Positions 49,625 to 60,959 of a stretch of 64,000 nt of DNA are shown piece after piece. Where the stretch lies: contig OV884015.1 in the NCBI GenBank assembly GCA_930367205.1, forward strand, positions 78,755,341 to 78,819,340. Reading direction: 5' to 3'. Below the pieces are notes generated by a model. It was given only the letters and a program-made list of their open reading frames with translations. It had not been told where the DNA came from and searched no databases. The translations under genes were made by a program, and so were the position numbers. Each line of letters opens with the position of its first letter. Within the stretch, counting starts at the first letter, position 1. This DNA is from Acanthosoma haemorrhoidale (Eukaryota > Arthropoda > Insecta > Hemiptera > Acanthosomatidae).

Positions 49625-50300
49625 GTTAGTATTAGCACCACACATTCAGAAAGTGATCACTATCACTTTTTCTATTGTTCTGCCTTGTGTTCTGTGTGTA
49701 GCGACCGCTAACTACATAAGATAAATTACGCTGTACTCTATTGTCAGACCCCACACTCTCCTAGTGGGATTCTCTGCCTTCACCTCGCTAAAACTAGCAG
49801 CTCCTTGGGAGAGACCTCTCCTCGCGAACAACAGTTGTCGTGGCCCTACAAAATTTACCTAGCAGTGTCTCCCAGGGCAATCCAGTTTGCCTCTCTCCGG
49901 TTCATAGTCACCTTTGGGATCCGGACGGATCTCGCCTACCCTCAGATACCGAGTGTGAATTTGAAGACCACACAAACTACCTACACTACCTACCCTATAC
50001 CTCTTCTCCTGAACATAGTGCATTGTCGGGGCACATACCTATCAAATATGGAGTGAGATAATAAAACCCGTCATGAAACGATTGTCCAGGTCATAAGCCT
50101 TAATCAACCCTCACTTCGTCACCAGGGCTAGGGTAACTAAGCACCCGCCTCGTGACGACCCGACTCTGTACATCAGCCTACCTTAGCTTAATTATTATTA
50201 AAATCAAACAATATATACAATAACTACGCTACAGTACATATACAAGCACAGTGTGCATTTGTGTAAAGATTCCGTATTGTGGAATCTTCATTCAGGACAA
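49625..50300 (+). repeat. Interspersed repeat, copy 2, interrupted by a solo LTR
   Basis: 49625-49696 and 50166-50300 together align with 1588-1790. The LTR at 49697-50165 sits in the middle. Confidence 0.6.
49697..50165 (+). mobile_element. Mosaic solo LTR (type B start, type A body)
   Basis: The 469-bp element begins TGTAGCGACCGCTAACTAC, matching type B, but from about 49740 (ttgtcagaccccacac) it follows type A through to its end. The terminal CA has become CT. Flanks CTGTG (49692-49696) and CTGTA (50166-50170) match at 4/5, consistent with a 5-bp target duplication. The host sequence is itself a repeat also present uninterrupted at 1588-1790, which confirms the insertion borders. The ORFs at 49805-50061 are frames inside the LTR. 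Most of U3, including the TATA region of type A, is missing. Confidence 0.8.
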
Positions 50301-52452
50301 AAGAATGTATATTCAATAATTAAAGAGATTTAAAAAAAAAAAAAAAATTTAATGCATCCAGTCCTTGCACCAGTTGGCTGGGAATGGGGGGGGGGGCACT
50401 CTTGGTCAAAGAATGCATGAATATATTGATTGTATGAATGGAAATGGTACATAAATTGAATCCTTACATCTCAATCAATGATGCTTTAAAAGACAATTAC
50501 TATTTTCAGATTACAAAATAAAGACCGTCTATTCTTATCCTATTCATGTATATTATTGGAAAAAAAAACAATTAGGTTTTTAGCCGATGTATTGGATTTA
50601 TTTTATATAAAATAACGTGTAAATTCAAAACATAACAACAATAATAAAACATTTGATTCCAGTCTGTGCCCGATAGCCGATTAGAGCAGGGCATCGTCGA
50701 CAATAGACGGCCTGTAATTATGTAGCTGCGTGGACTAGTTGGCAGATCGTTAGCGGGTGTAAGCGATCGATATCAGCCGTTCCCGATCCGATAACGAGGC
50801 CGATGACAGAGCATCCTGCTTTAGACGCCTTCTACGATGAAAAAAATAACTACATATAATAAATATTTAGTAAAATTGGTGCCGGTCCAAAAGCTATCGT
50901 AGAGTTAATTGCGTTAATGAGCTACCCGGAGATAAGGGCTACGGAGGGCAGACGTGTCGTGTGTACAAAGGGCCAGGTGCTAGGGGAAGGATACTGTCGA
51001 CTCCAGGCAGTACCGCCATTTTCATTAGTACCGTCCCATATTAGGCCTAGACTAGATGTTGACTATTATTTTCGAAATTACCTTCAGCGCACTGGTACCT
51101 ACCATTAGCGCTGACCATTAAGTCGTGGGCTGAAAACGTTAGCAGGAAATTAAAGGAGGTATCCAACTAAGAATAATTTAGTCGTCCGAGCAACTTATTA
51201 CTTAACCAATCGCGATATCGAAAGTTAGCAGTAGTAAAAAACACTGCTTCATAATCGACTTTTTATTCAAAATTGCAATTAGTATTAAGTAGATTGATTG
51301 CTATCTGTCGTTTCATACTAATAATTTAGACAATGTTTTAGTTCATTTCATTAGATTAAGTGTGTCAGCGTTGAGCTATTCATTAAAGAAAATGAATCAA
51401 GTGAAATAAATTCAGGTAACCCTTAGCGGAGGTTTTTTTAATTATCTGACCCTCCTGACTAACGCGGTGTCAACAGCATGTCATTTCCACCCACCCTCAT
51501 CGACACATTTTACAAAATTTAGTCTCTTAGGAGTTTCCTTACTAATATTGAAAATTCAATAACAAATAGCTCGTTGCAATTTAACTGAGTCCAACGTATG
51601 GAATAAACCAAAGCGAATCTAATTTACTTTGGTTATGAATTTAAAACGACTGCTGGATTTAAACCCATATAGAACATTGTTTATGCCTGTTGCCACTTCG
51701 ATAAAGTACAGGCTCTCGTTAATGTCTCCCTTTAGTATTCAGACCATTTTATTTTCTGTGATTTTGTGTTCACATATTTGATTCGGTCCAATGACAAACG
51801 ACCTACGACAGTTTAACGTAGTTGAAAAGTATACTACGTAACGCCTCATCGATATCTTAAAAATTAATTAATAATAAGCCAAGATCACATAATGTACGAC
51901 AAGTCAAGAACAGTAGAATAGGGTGATAAACGAATCTAACTATTAGTAATATAGTAATAGGATGGGAAATACACAGGCGGCATGAACTGAACCCTTTCGA
52001 GTTTTTTACCTTATACTTCTACTGCTGCACAGCTTTTTTCAGGGCAGAGGTATATCTCGTTGGTATGTGTACTGTTATATGTTCAACCCCCCATCATGGG
52101 GAATCTAATGTAAAATTATAAAGTAATTTTAAGGGACAGAGATTGTGAAAGTGAAACAAAGGCCGACTGTCATAAACTGCTAAAAGTCGGCATGTCATAA
52201 ACCCCTGTTTTGCATAGGTGCCCCCTCTGTTGTGGAGGGTCGTTAGGGCTAGAGGATTGGACAGTTTACAACTCTTCTTTTTTTCCTGCTACGAAAGTAA
52301 GTGTCAGAAGGGAGACGGGACTCAGCAGCAAGGGTGGCCTGAGAATGGTGTGCGTAACCCAAGAAGAATATAAATATAAAAACACAAAGGGCCATAAAAA
52401 AAAAAGCTTTCTGTTGAAGAGAGAGATAGGGTTCAAGACAAGAAAATATATA
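50301..52452. other. Gene-free stretch with a candidate conserved noncoding block (50640-51190)
   Basis: Includes a G11 tract (50386-50396). The block at 50640-51190 has balanced composition, many TAAT/ATTA cores and no repeat signature, so it could be regulatory. The 63-codon ORF at 50917-51108 and the ORFs at 52210-52518 are not recognisable. Confidence 0.25.
52448..52452. repeat. Target-site duplication, left
   Basis: ATATA, identical to 53378-53382. Confidence 0.85.
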
Positions 52453-53377
52453 TGTCGGGTTGCCACTAGGGGAGTGCCTAATCACTCTAGCCCTGGTGAC
52501 AAGTGCGGATTGTTGTAGTTTATAACATGGACCATTGTTCCATGTCGGCGTTTAATATCTGACTCCATTTTATGATAGGTATGTGTCCCGACAATACACT
52601 ATGTTCAAGAGAAGAGGTACAGAGGTTTCATAAAGAATAAGACCAGTTTTCAGAGTTCGGGTGGGAGACCGGCAGCATCACAGGTACAAGTCGGCAAAGG
52701 GTCTGCAAGGAGGCTGAAAGGCAAGGTGCCAGACGCAGAGGCGCTGAAAAGAGAGTGGGTGACGAGGAGTCTAATAGACTGACTTCCAGGGCCAAGTAGC
52801 CCTGGCGTAAAGCGACACCGAGTAACTGCGGATGAAGAGAGATAAAGAGTAGAAGACTGAGTTCCCGGGCCAGTGGGCCGGGCGTAAAGCATCACCAAGT
52901 GGAAGCGGGTGAGGAGACTACGAGAGTAGTAGACTGAGTAGGCGATGAGGAGACTGAGTTCCCGGGCCAGTGGCCCGGAGGTAAAGCGTCCGAGTGAAAG
53001 CGGAAAGACTGAGTGGGGCTTTGGGCTAGAAGCCTGACGGAAGGTGGAGTCGGTGTGAAAGGGGTATGTTTATGATGGCACACCTGCACCTCTGTCACAA
53101 GGCGTGTGGCCGGAGACAAGGGTTGCTTAGTTTACAACTGTTTATGGCATGCTGGGGACTCACCCATTTAGGTTTATGACCGCCGGGAGGCGACGATTGA
53201 TCTAACAGGGTCTGTTTTATTACGGCCAGGTGGCTTTTAGGCCTGTGTACCTGCTGTTACTTGACTTGTTTTACGACTGCCGGCCCCTGGGTTTATTGCT
53301 AGACTTTCACCATGATTTACATTATATATGCACTAGAGTATAGGGTAATTTAACCTATGTAGTTAGCGGTCGCTACA
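52453..53377 (-). mobile_element. Solo LTR, type B, with perfect 5-bp TSD (ATATA)
   Basis: On the minus strand the 925-bp element starts TGTAGCGACCGCTAACTACA and ends ..CAACCCGACA. ATATA at 52448-52452 and ATATA at 53378-53382 form a perfect target duplication. It aligns with 16703-17527 but is 100 bp longer, because a unit starting gactga.ttcc.gggccagt is present about three times (from 52777, 52855 and 52952) instead of once. No internal region adjoins it, so it is a solo LTR. The ORFs at 52650-53119 are frames within the LTR. Confidence 0.93.
52777..53010. repeat. Imperfect tandem repeat inside the type B LTR
   Basis: Three units begin at 52777, 52855 and 52952. Each carries a gactga.ttcc start, a near-palindromic gggccagtgggcc-type core and a gtaaagcg stretch. 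The other type B LTR has a single unit. Confidence 0.7.
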
Positions 53378-53382
53378 ATATA
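53378..53382. repeat. Target-site duplication, right
   Basis: ATATA, identical to 52448-52452. Confidence 0.85.
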
Positions 53383-56064
53383 CTTAGGGACGAAGCAGCG
53401 AGAGGACTTAGAAACTGTGCGGTGCCAGTGACAATGCTAGTAAAGATCTATGTAATCTTCATATCATTTAAATTCAATCAAAGTACATATTCTTTAGGTG
53501 AAACATTTTTGAGACGTTAGTAATAAAATATAGTATATACATTTCTATCTTATATAAATGAATCCCTTCCATTTTTAACAAAACGTTAATTCATTAAGGT
53601 AAGTTACTTAGGGTTTAGATTCCAATTGGGGTATGAGAAATTATTGGAGGAAAGTATAATTAGAATGAAGTATAAATTCGCGCGAATGCAATACGCTCAT
53701 AATTTGATAAAGGATTCAAGTCTGAAAGAAGTTGAATAGTTACAATTTAAATATTCCAATTATTCAATTAGAGCGTAACACCGTGGCATTTTTGGGTAAG
53801 ATAAATATATTTATATAAGGTAAAAGTCAGGTAAATATAAGCAAAGATATGTGTCATTAGAAGAGATACATCTTTATATATTGCATTACAGTTTTATTTA
53901 TTCGGATGCAGTTTTACATCAGATAGATTAATGTATCAATACGAAGAAATACCCACCTATATTTAAGAGAAATCCCTCATTCACCGAACGTAGGAAGCTG
54001 TACGATGGGCTTTGAGTGGTTAACGCGTGCTTAGGATTCGCTATGGGTTGACAAGAGATTCTAGAATTACCATTTGAAATGGCATGCAAATAATTCCTAA
54101 AGGGGCCATAGCCCCAGGATAATGATGATGTTATTATTAGTATTATGTTTGATTTTTTTTATTATGATTCACAGATCCTCTTGTTACAATTGGAGTTGTG
54201 GATTGGTGGCATGGTACAGGCACGTGGACAACCCCAGCTCACCGATTGTGAGCGATCACGAGCTGACAAACGAGCAGCGTTAGTTCTCCAGCTCCAGCAG
54301 AGTCACTTGACACCGATCCATCACTTTCCCCCTCACTACTCCACTGTAAGCCGGGCTCTCCAGCCTCCGAGGTGAATGTCTTCCTCGTCTGTCGAAGGAG
54401 AAGTCCTTCTGCTCGAGTGCAATACAATACTCGACGTGAGAGGAGTGTCATTAACTTCTAACGTGTCCGAATCAAACACGAAGATGCGCTACAACTGGGA
54501 GATGACTGATTCACTAACTAGGATAGAGAAAAATAGTAGTTCGAATTTACTGTATTGAGAAATATTTAATATATTAGAAAAGGATTTATTTAATACCTAC
54601 ATGTACTGTATATTTCAACAAATATTCAACAGACATTGGTGACAACAAAAGAATTTATGTTGTTATTTTTTAATTTTACGAAACGCTACAGAACGAAATC
54701 CACCCCCCCCCCCCCAATGAAATGAACTTGACTTGATTCTGTGTGCTAAACAAATCGGCATTGATTACTTAACTCACTGCTTAACCATAAATGATTACCC
54801 AACTTATATAGCAATAGCTTCTATTCAACGTCCGCTCAACAGAAGATGTTTTTAGCTAAGAAGAGCTGAAGCAAGTCCTGAATCTTCAAGTTTCGTTTCA
54901 TCTGGATAGTTCACCGGGAAATGTCTGGGACTTGCTAGTATCAAATACAAGATGAAGGAACTTAGACTTCTAAACAGCTCGAACCTAGACGTCAGGCTTG
55001 AATGAGAACAATGGAAGCAATACCTAAATACCCTCTCAATTAAGGACTAACTATGGACAAACGCAAAACGTATATTGACCACAAAGCCAAACGTGTTCCT
55101 GGAAAGTGATTCTCTCCCACTGAGATGGAATGACCCAACGTAGTGTTAATTATCATTTATAATTTGATTCATTCTCATTATTTATCAGTTATCACTTGTA
55201 GTCATAGCAAAAGATTTTCTATCTCGTTTTTGGCTGTTTGGTCAATTTTCGGTCGTAAATTGTTGTTCTAGGACCCAAATCCAAATAAATCGGCACTTGA
55301 CTCTTCAATGCTATAAGGCAATCAGATTGTGGAGTGAACTTTCTCGCCTCAATCCAGCTCGTCCCGGAGGCTATCCGGATTAGAAAAGATTGAGACCTTC
55401 CAGGCGATCCACCTTCAATCAAAGCAGCAAATTACAGTTTTAAGGATAGGAAGGGGAGGGGGCTCGCGGGCGAGACCCTGCTGAGGTAAGCTGGATTAAA
55501 TCTTAACAAAAAGTGACAAATTGAATTAAGGGATCTAATAAAAGAGAATGAAGGAGGAGCTGGGGGTGGGAGTATTTCTTTATTAAACAGTGGAGGGGGG
55601 CGGCAGTGTTGGATAGGAGTCGCTACCCCGCTTACCGCCCCCATTACTTCTGTGCCTAACCGACCGCTACCCACTGGCTATCTAATTCTCGGGGGCTCTT
55701 AGGTATTTGTAGCTGCCCGCTCACTTCCCTTGATCGAATTATCGAATTTCCGTTACTTGAGCACTTGTACTCCGCACAAGGAACACGTTGATCGCGCCTT
55801 GTGTTAATTTTTAAAGTCAAAGACAATCGAAGAAAAGTTACCTAGCCATTTGACTACATATTGTAGTGAAAATTGCTTATTTAACCATAAACGATTACCC
55901 AACTTATAGTACAAACCATCACTACTGTACAGCCCTCCAATGTTCTCACTCATAACATATTTACAATTTTCATTCACTTGGAAAACGGAGTATTGAGAAA
56001 TCCCCCATTTCCCTCCGTCATCCGTCATCACTGGATACGAGGCTTGGAGGCTGACCAAGAATGC
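53383..56064. other. Gene-free stretch with small repeats and GC-rich patches
   Basis: Contains a C13 tract (54703-54715), a 40-base repeat pair (54773-54812 and 55865-55912, sharing taaccataaa.gattacccaa) and GC-rich patches near 54230-54430 and 55300-55700. ORFs in these patches (54145, 54239, 55219, 55432, 55804) run on both strands and match no family I recognise. Confidence 0.3.
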
Positions 56065-56270
56065 TAGAGCCACAGACGCTCAGGACATGATTGGAGAAAC
56101 TGGCCATTGCCAGGACTCACACTGTCACTTATTTGTAGCAGGTCACGAGGCCACTGCCGCTTTAGTCTCCCAGGATACTACAGGGATGAGTGGCGCAATG
56201 TAATGACTGTGATAGGGCATTAGGGGGGTTGGATAGGCTACTATGAAATTTCATGAACTTTTACTCTATA
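56065..56270 (+). repeat. Interspersed repeat, copy 2 (partner at 25715-25935)
   Basis: Same order of blocks as 25715-25935, including the ggccactgccgc core and a tcatgaa end. Confidence 0.5.
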
Positions 56271-58689
56271 TTAGAACTACAATTTTTTTTTTTCTTAGAA
56301 GCTAATATTTATTGGTAAATTTTCACTAAAATGGGAAATGTGATACCATACTTTGTTAAATACTTTTCAACATTTCCCATGTTCTTTTTCCAGTCACCAA
56401 AACATTACCATTAACATGCCCAAACATGTTTTATTTTATTTTTCGGACCACAATCATAGCACAACGGCCTCTTAAAATTTAAAGAGACCTCACTCCACTT
56501 CAAAACTCCCTGCTATCAGAAGACGATAATAGACTAGTTTGTAACCGCCAGCAAACTGTGGTTGAACTAAAGATCAAATTCAAGTTAACTGATTGCGCAA
56601 CATAAATTCTGTAAACTTTAAAATTTTAATCTCTTAATATCTTTAAAATTTTATGCCGATTGACTTAAATTTATTAGTACGATCACAGAACTTAAATATA
56701 GACTATAGAATATCGTCAACAATATTTTTGAAAGCCATTGCACTAGGTTAGGGGGAGAAGATGATGTAAGAAAACCGTTTCAAATATCCCATAACAAAAA
56801 GGCGACGTATTTTAAGAAATTTTTTAAGCTCAAACATATATTTTATCGAAAAGGGGAATACATTTTTAAAGAATAATGATTAAGTATTACTTATGCTGAA
56901 AAGTATTAGAAGTTACTTATGCTTTTTCAAAAATATAGAAATATATTCTTGCATTTTTCTTTAAAATATTTTTATTTTTATTCAGATGTACAAATCACTT
57001 CGTTTACATGCTTGCACTACATATTGCCTATAATGGTAATTTATTTATTATAAATGGTGGACTTAATAGCAGGAATAATTCTTTAAGTATAAAACATAAA
57101 ATGTCGAAAGAATCTTAGTGGTTTTCCAGCCCTGAAATAAAAATATGTGTATCAGAAAATGTCAGTAGAATAAGCTAATTCGAAAGTATCATCTTTCAGG
57201 CTCATTTTATGGCTATACCATAAAACTTCAATTTGAAGATATTTCTCATTTACGGTTCTATTTTTTTTATAATATTATCAGTGTAGGAGGACTTCGAACA
57301 CTACATCACTCAGCTGAGTTGTTCTGACGTAAGTAGGTTTGTTAGTAAGAATGGCTATTTTGATGGAACCGTTTAAATGATAATGCCTACTTATCTTAAA
57401 CATTAAATAAAAACATTTTTCCATTCCTACGCCGGTACCTCTTTAAGACAGGTTCATATTAAACCAGGCAGATGTGACTTCGTATTGACCTGACAACTTT
57501 GTTTTCATTATTCACTTGCCCGTTTTATTTTTTCACTTTTTTCTATATCGTCAGCAAAATATCTCTAAAATATCTACATATTTGAAAACTGATAATTTCA
57601 TAATGTAAAAATAAATGAGTAGAAGTAGTTTGAGAACATGACTTTAAATTAACGATTTTGATTTTTTAAATAATAACAAACCTTTTTTTTGAACAACTCT
57701 ACATAAGCCACAAATAGTAGGGAAAAAATAGCACATCGGCAACTTTAAACCTGTGTGGCCTGCGATAAAGAAACGGAAACATTCGAATTCTGTATTCAGT
57801 TTTCAACCTCTGTTAGGAAAAGATCTTTCTTTTGTGTGCGCACGGTTGGTGTGTTTAATTCAGAAAAATGTGCTAGCTTCACCTCTATAGCCATACCTGT
57901 GTCTGTTTCACCATTTGAAGAAGTGCTCCTGGGTCTACTAGAAATTCATTGCTTTCTTCAAAGAAGAGGCTATGAAACCCAGAATGAAATGCTGCTCTTT
58001 GGGGTGTTTTTCAGTTTTAAACCCCATACGTCATATTAGTCTGTTTTTTTTTCATGTTTATCTGTTTTATTTTTCCTTTTTCCTACCACTTTTTTTTCCA
58101 GAAGGAAACCGTATCAAATACATGTTTGCTTTAGGAATTGGATCGCCTTCATATGAGCAAGAACGTTCAAATAGATGTGTACATTTCCTTAAATTTATAG
58201 ACATCAGTTAGTCCCGTTAGTTACATCCTAAAATAACCAATTTTTGTTAATAAATCTATTTTATTCACTTGAGAGAATAATACATTGTGCTAATACAAAC
58301 AGTTATCCTGAGCTTTCAAGGATACTACACTATTAGTTAATTTCGGATCTTGCAGAAAAAGTAATTTACAAATTTAGTAAAAGTAACCTTGACTTATGAA
58401 TAAGAAAGATTTATTAATGAACATACATGAAAATCTCTGTTGGGGTTATAGGTTGTTAATAAAAAGTTAAAAATACTTTATAATGGGGAGAGTCATAAAA
58501 AGTTACCGATACTATACTAAATGAATTTATCAACAAAATTACCTTGTCTTGCCTTCAGTTGAGTTTGAGCATTTGGCTAAACAATATGAAACTAAAATTT
58601 GAAATATTTGTAATATTGCACTATTATAGGAAAGTTTTCCGCCGTAGAAACAACCCATTTGATGTGACGAAGAAGAGTATGGGCTTTGT
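56271..58689. other. AT-rich stretch without a gene
   Basis: The ORFs at 57755-58211 have no recognised domain, and no exon is supportable. Confidence 0.35.
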
Positions 58690-59260
58690 AATTGGATTGT
58701 GAGTAGTGGTTCAAGAAATTTAAAACTGGTGACATCAGCCTCGAGAAGAAAGAAGGCTCTGGACGAAAATCATCATTCGACGAAGAAGCTCTGTGGGACT
58801 CTGTCGAGGCAGACCCAACAAAAGTACTCAGGAATTGGCAAGAGATCTTGTATCATAGTTTCCCTATCCACTATAAATCCCAGCTCCATAACTTGGGAAA
58901 AGTGAATCTAGAGTGGTTCCACTGAGTTGACCACTGAGCAGGCACGAATTGGTGTAGAACTTTGTCTACAACTTTAAAAATACCCAAAATACCATCGTTT
59001 CATTAAAATAGTTGTTACTTGCGTTGAAAAGTGGATATATTGGAGAAACCCTAAAACCAAGGAACAATGGTTAGACTGTACTCAGTACAAAATCGGGTTT
59101 TGTTTCAACAAGGTAACACACGACCATACACTTCTCGTTACACGGAAGAAACGGACTGGATGGGATTGAGTTTATCCCTCACCCTCCTTACGATCCGGAC
59201 TTTGTACCTTCCGACTACCGTCTATACGTCGTAGGGAAAACTGTCATTTCTTTCCGGTGA
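58690..59260 (+). mobile_element. Dead mariner transposase
   Basis: Read across several frame changes on +, the mariner order is intact: WFKKFKTGDISLE near 58708, then FDEEALWDSVEADPTK, then a TELTTEQARIGVELC stretch (the HEL.. linker block), VEKWIYWRNPKTKEQW (for GDEKWIYxxNP), QGNTRPYTSR (for QDNARPHxxR), and IPHPPYDPDFVPSDYRLY (for HPPYSPDLAPSDYHLF). Of the three catalytic aspartates the first reads V and the second G; only the third remains. There are also frameshifts and stops, so it cannot encode an active transposase. The 5' start and the terminal inverted repeats were not located. It ends abutting another repeat at 59267. Confidence 0.8.
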
Positions 59261-59266
59261 CGCGGC

Positions 59267-59364
59267 TGACGGAGGAGCGTGGGGGACTTCGCTTCCTCTT
59301 TCGCATGCGAGGGAAATGGCAACTATGTGGATTTGGGAGGTCTCTGGGCTGTTTGTAAATACTG
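59267..59364 (+). repeat. Interspersed repeat, copy 2 (partner at 23331-23440)
   Basis: Same blocks as the partner: ggaggagcgtgggggact, ttcgcatgcgaggga, gggaggtctctgggct, tttgtaaatactg. Confidence 0.65.
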
Positions 59365-59609
59365 TCATTTCTTATTACTCATACCATGGTACTACATGTT
59401 GCACCCATGTATAATTATTCAAACATACTTAAAATTTTTATTTTAATCCCGAGGGCGGTCTTTTTTATATATGATACAGCGAGTGAGGGATTTTCAGCTG
59501 CAGAAGAAAATGCGTTTTTTTGGGCTGAAGTTAATTAATAAGTTATAGTTCAACTAAAAACGAATATTAGCATGAATGGTAGTAGAAGTCGCTTTTGAAT
59601 TTGAGACTT

Positions 59610-59775
59610 CTGCTAGAACGAAGAAGCTCTGCGGGGCTCTCTTGAGGCAGACCCAATGAAAAGTACTCGGGAATTGGCAAGAGATCGCGTAGTTTCGCTA
59701 TCCAATATTAATAATATTCTTATAATAATAAGAGGTCACTTTCGAAATGAGACTTCTGCTGGAACGAAGCGTCTC
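59610..59775 (+). mobile_element. Second mariner fragment
   Basis: cgaagaagctctg..gg.ctct..gaggcagacccaa and actcgggaattggcaagaga repeat the 58775-58870 part of the mariner with substitutions. A further cttctgct.gaacgaag echo occurs at about 59750. It is only a short fragment. Confidence 0.55.
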
Positions 59776-60121
59776 GTAGGACCAGCCGGACTTCGGAGAA
59801 GAAGAAGATGTACACCCCTTGGATCCAGCAGCTGTAACACACTGGCCAATCAGCTGATAATCTTACAGAGTACCACCGTAGATCTTCCCTCTCAATAATT
59901 ACCGGAGCAGCCCCGACATAGATCAGGCTAAGGGAATTACACTTCTGGAGCAGCAATCCGTCTCCGAAGGAATACACTTTTAGATTGGCCAATCTTTTTG
60001 CCCGCTTTTGTTAACAGCCTTCTCGGCACGCATCTTGACTTCAGCGATAACATTCGACAGCAAAGGAATGATTATATATATAAATTAATAAAAAAAATAA
60101 AAATAAATATAAAAATTGGAT

Positions 60122-60375
60122 AAAATGTACCCAAGCTACAGGACATATTATAAATAGATTCATGCGTTTAATTAACATACATTGGCTGTATATCTTTGAT
60201 TGTACATAAACCAAATATCAAAGATATACAGCCAATGTATGTTAATTAAACGCATTACTGATACAACAATTTTTTTTTTCTCTCCATATCCCCTTGTTAT
60301 TATAAATTATGGAAATAAGTATAGGCTACATACATGAATCTATTTATAATATGTCCTGTAGCTTGGGTACATTTT
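60122..60375. repeat. Nested perfect inverted repeats
   Basis: 60122-60164 (43 bp) is the exact reverse complement of 60333-60375. Inside it, 60162-60200 (39 bp) is the exact reverse complement of 60217-60255, with a 16-base loop. The outer and inner left arms are contiguous, while the right arms are separated by a 77-base T-rich spacer. Perfect identity in such AT-rich neutral DNA suggests recent origin. It may be the end of a nonautonomous element, since related gtagcttgg.tacat motifs recur at 60358 and 60645. Confidence 0.9.
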
Positions 60376-60890
60376 TAATAATTTTACATTGCGATTTTTT
60401 ATTGTTACAAAAGTATAATGTACATTATACATTGGTGTCTAAACATGTGAAAAAGTGATTGATGGGGCTTATCTTATGAATAACTTACATCTAACAACAT
60501 GTTTATTTTTAATTTGGCAAAATTCTTTACTATATTGTTATTTATAGGAGACATGGTTACAGAATAAAGTTTTTTTTTGTTTCATACCCTAGAAACAAAA
60601 TATAGATTCCACAAACCAATCTATTTACTTCATTATATTTTTGTAGCTTGGCTACATTTTATACAAATTATGTTTTCTAAATAGTATCTTTAAACTATTC
60701 TTTTTTACCAGTTTTCAGACTTTGCTTTGCCAAGAAAATTTTTGACATCTGCAACAAAAATCTGTATTGCACAAAAGTATAATGATGTACATTATACATT
60801 AACGGTCTGAATTTATTAAAAGTAATGGGGCTCATCTTATTTATCATAGACTTAAAACTAACATACATCTAACAATAAAATCTTAAACTA
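60358..60890 (+). repeat. Two diverged tandem units
   Basis: Units starting near 60358 and 60645 share, in order, gtagcttgg.tacat, caaaagtataatg..tgtacattatacatt, atggggct.atctta and acatctaacaa. The first unit overlaps the right arm of the nested palindrome. Confidence 0.6.
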
Positions 60891-60959
60891 ATTTTCTCCG
60901 ACAGTGTTTTCGCATCGATGCGGAAAGGGTGGTGGGGTCATAGTGTTAAATACTGGGTT

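Noticed and set aside
52210..52518. 102-codon ORF
   Set aside because: Crosses the border of the solo LTR at 52453 and overlaps minus frames; a chance ORF.
55804..56073. 89-codon minus ORF
   Set aside because: Overlaps two repeat segments (55865-55912 and 56065-56270) and has no recognisable domain.
57755..58039. 94-codon ORF
   Set aside because: No motif or context; frequent ORFs of this size are expected on both strands in 64 kb.
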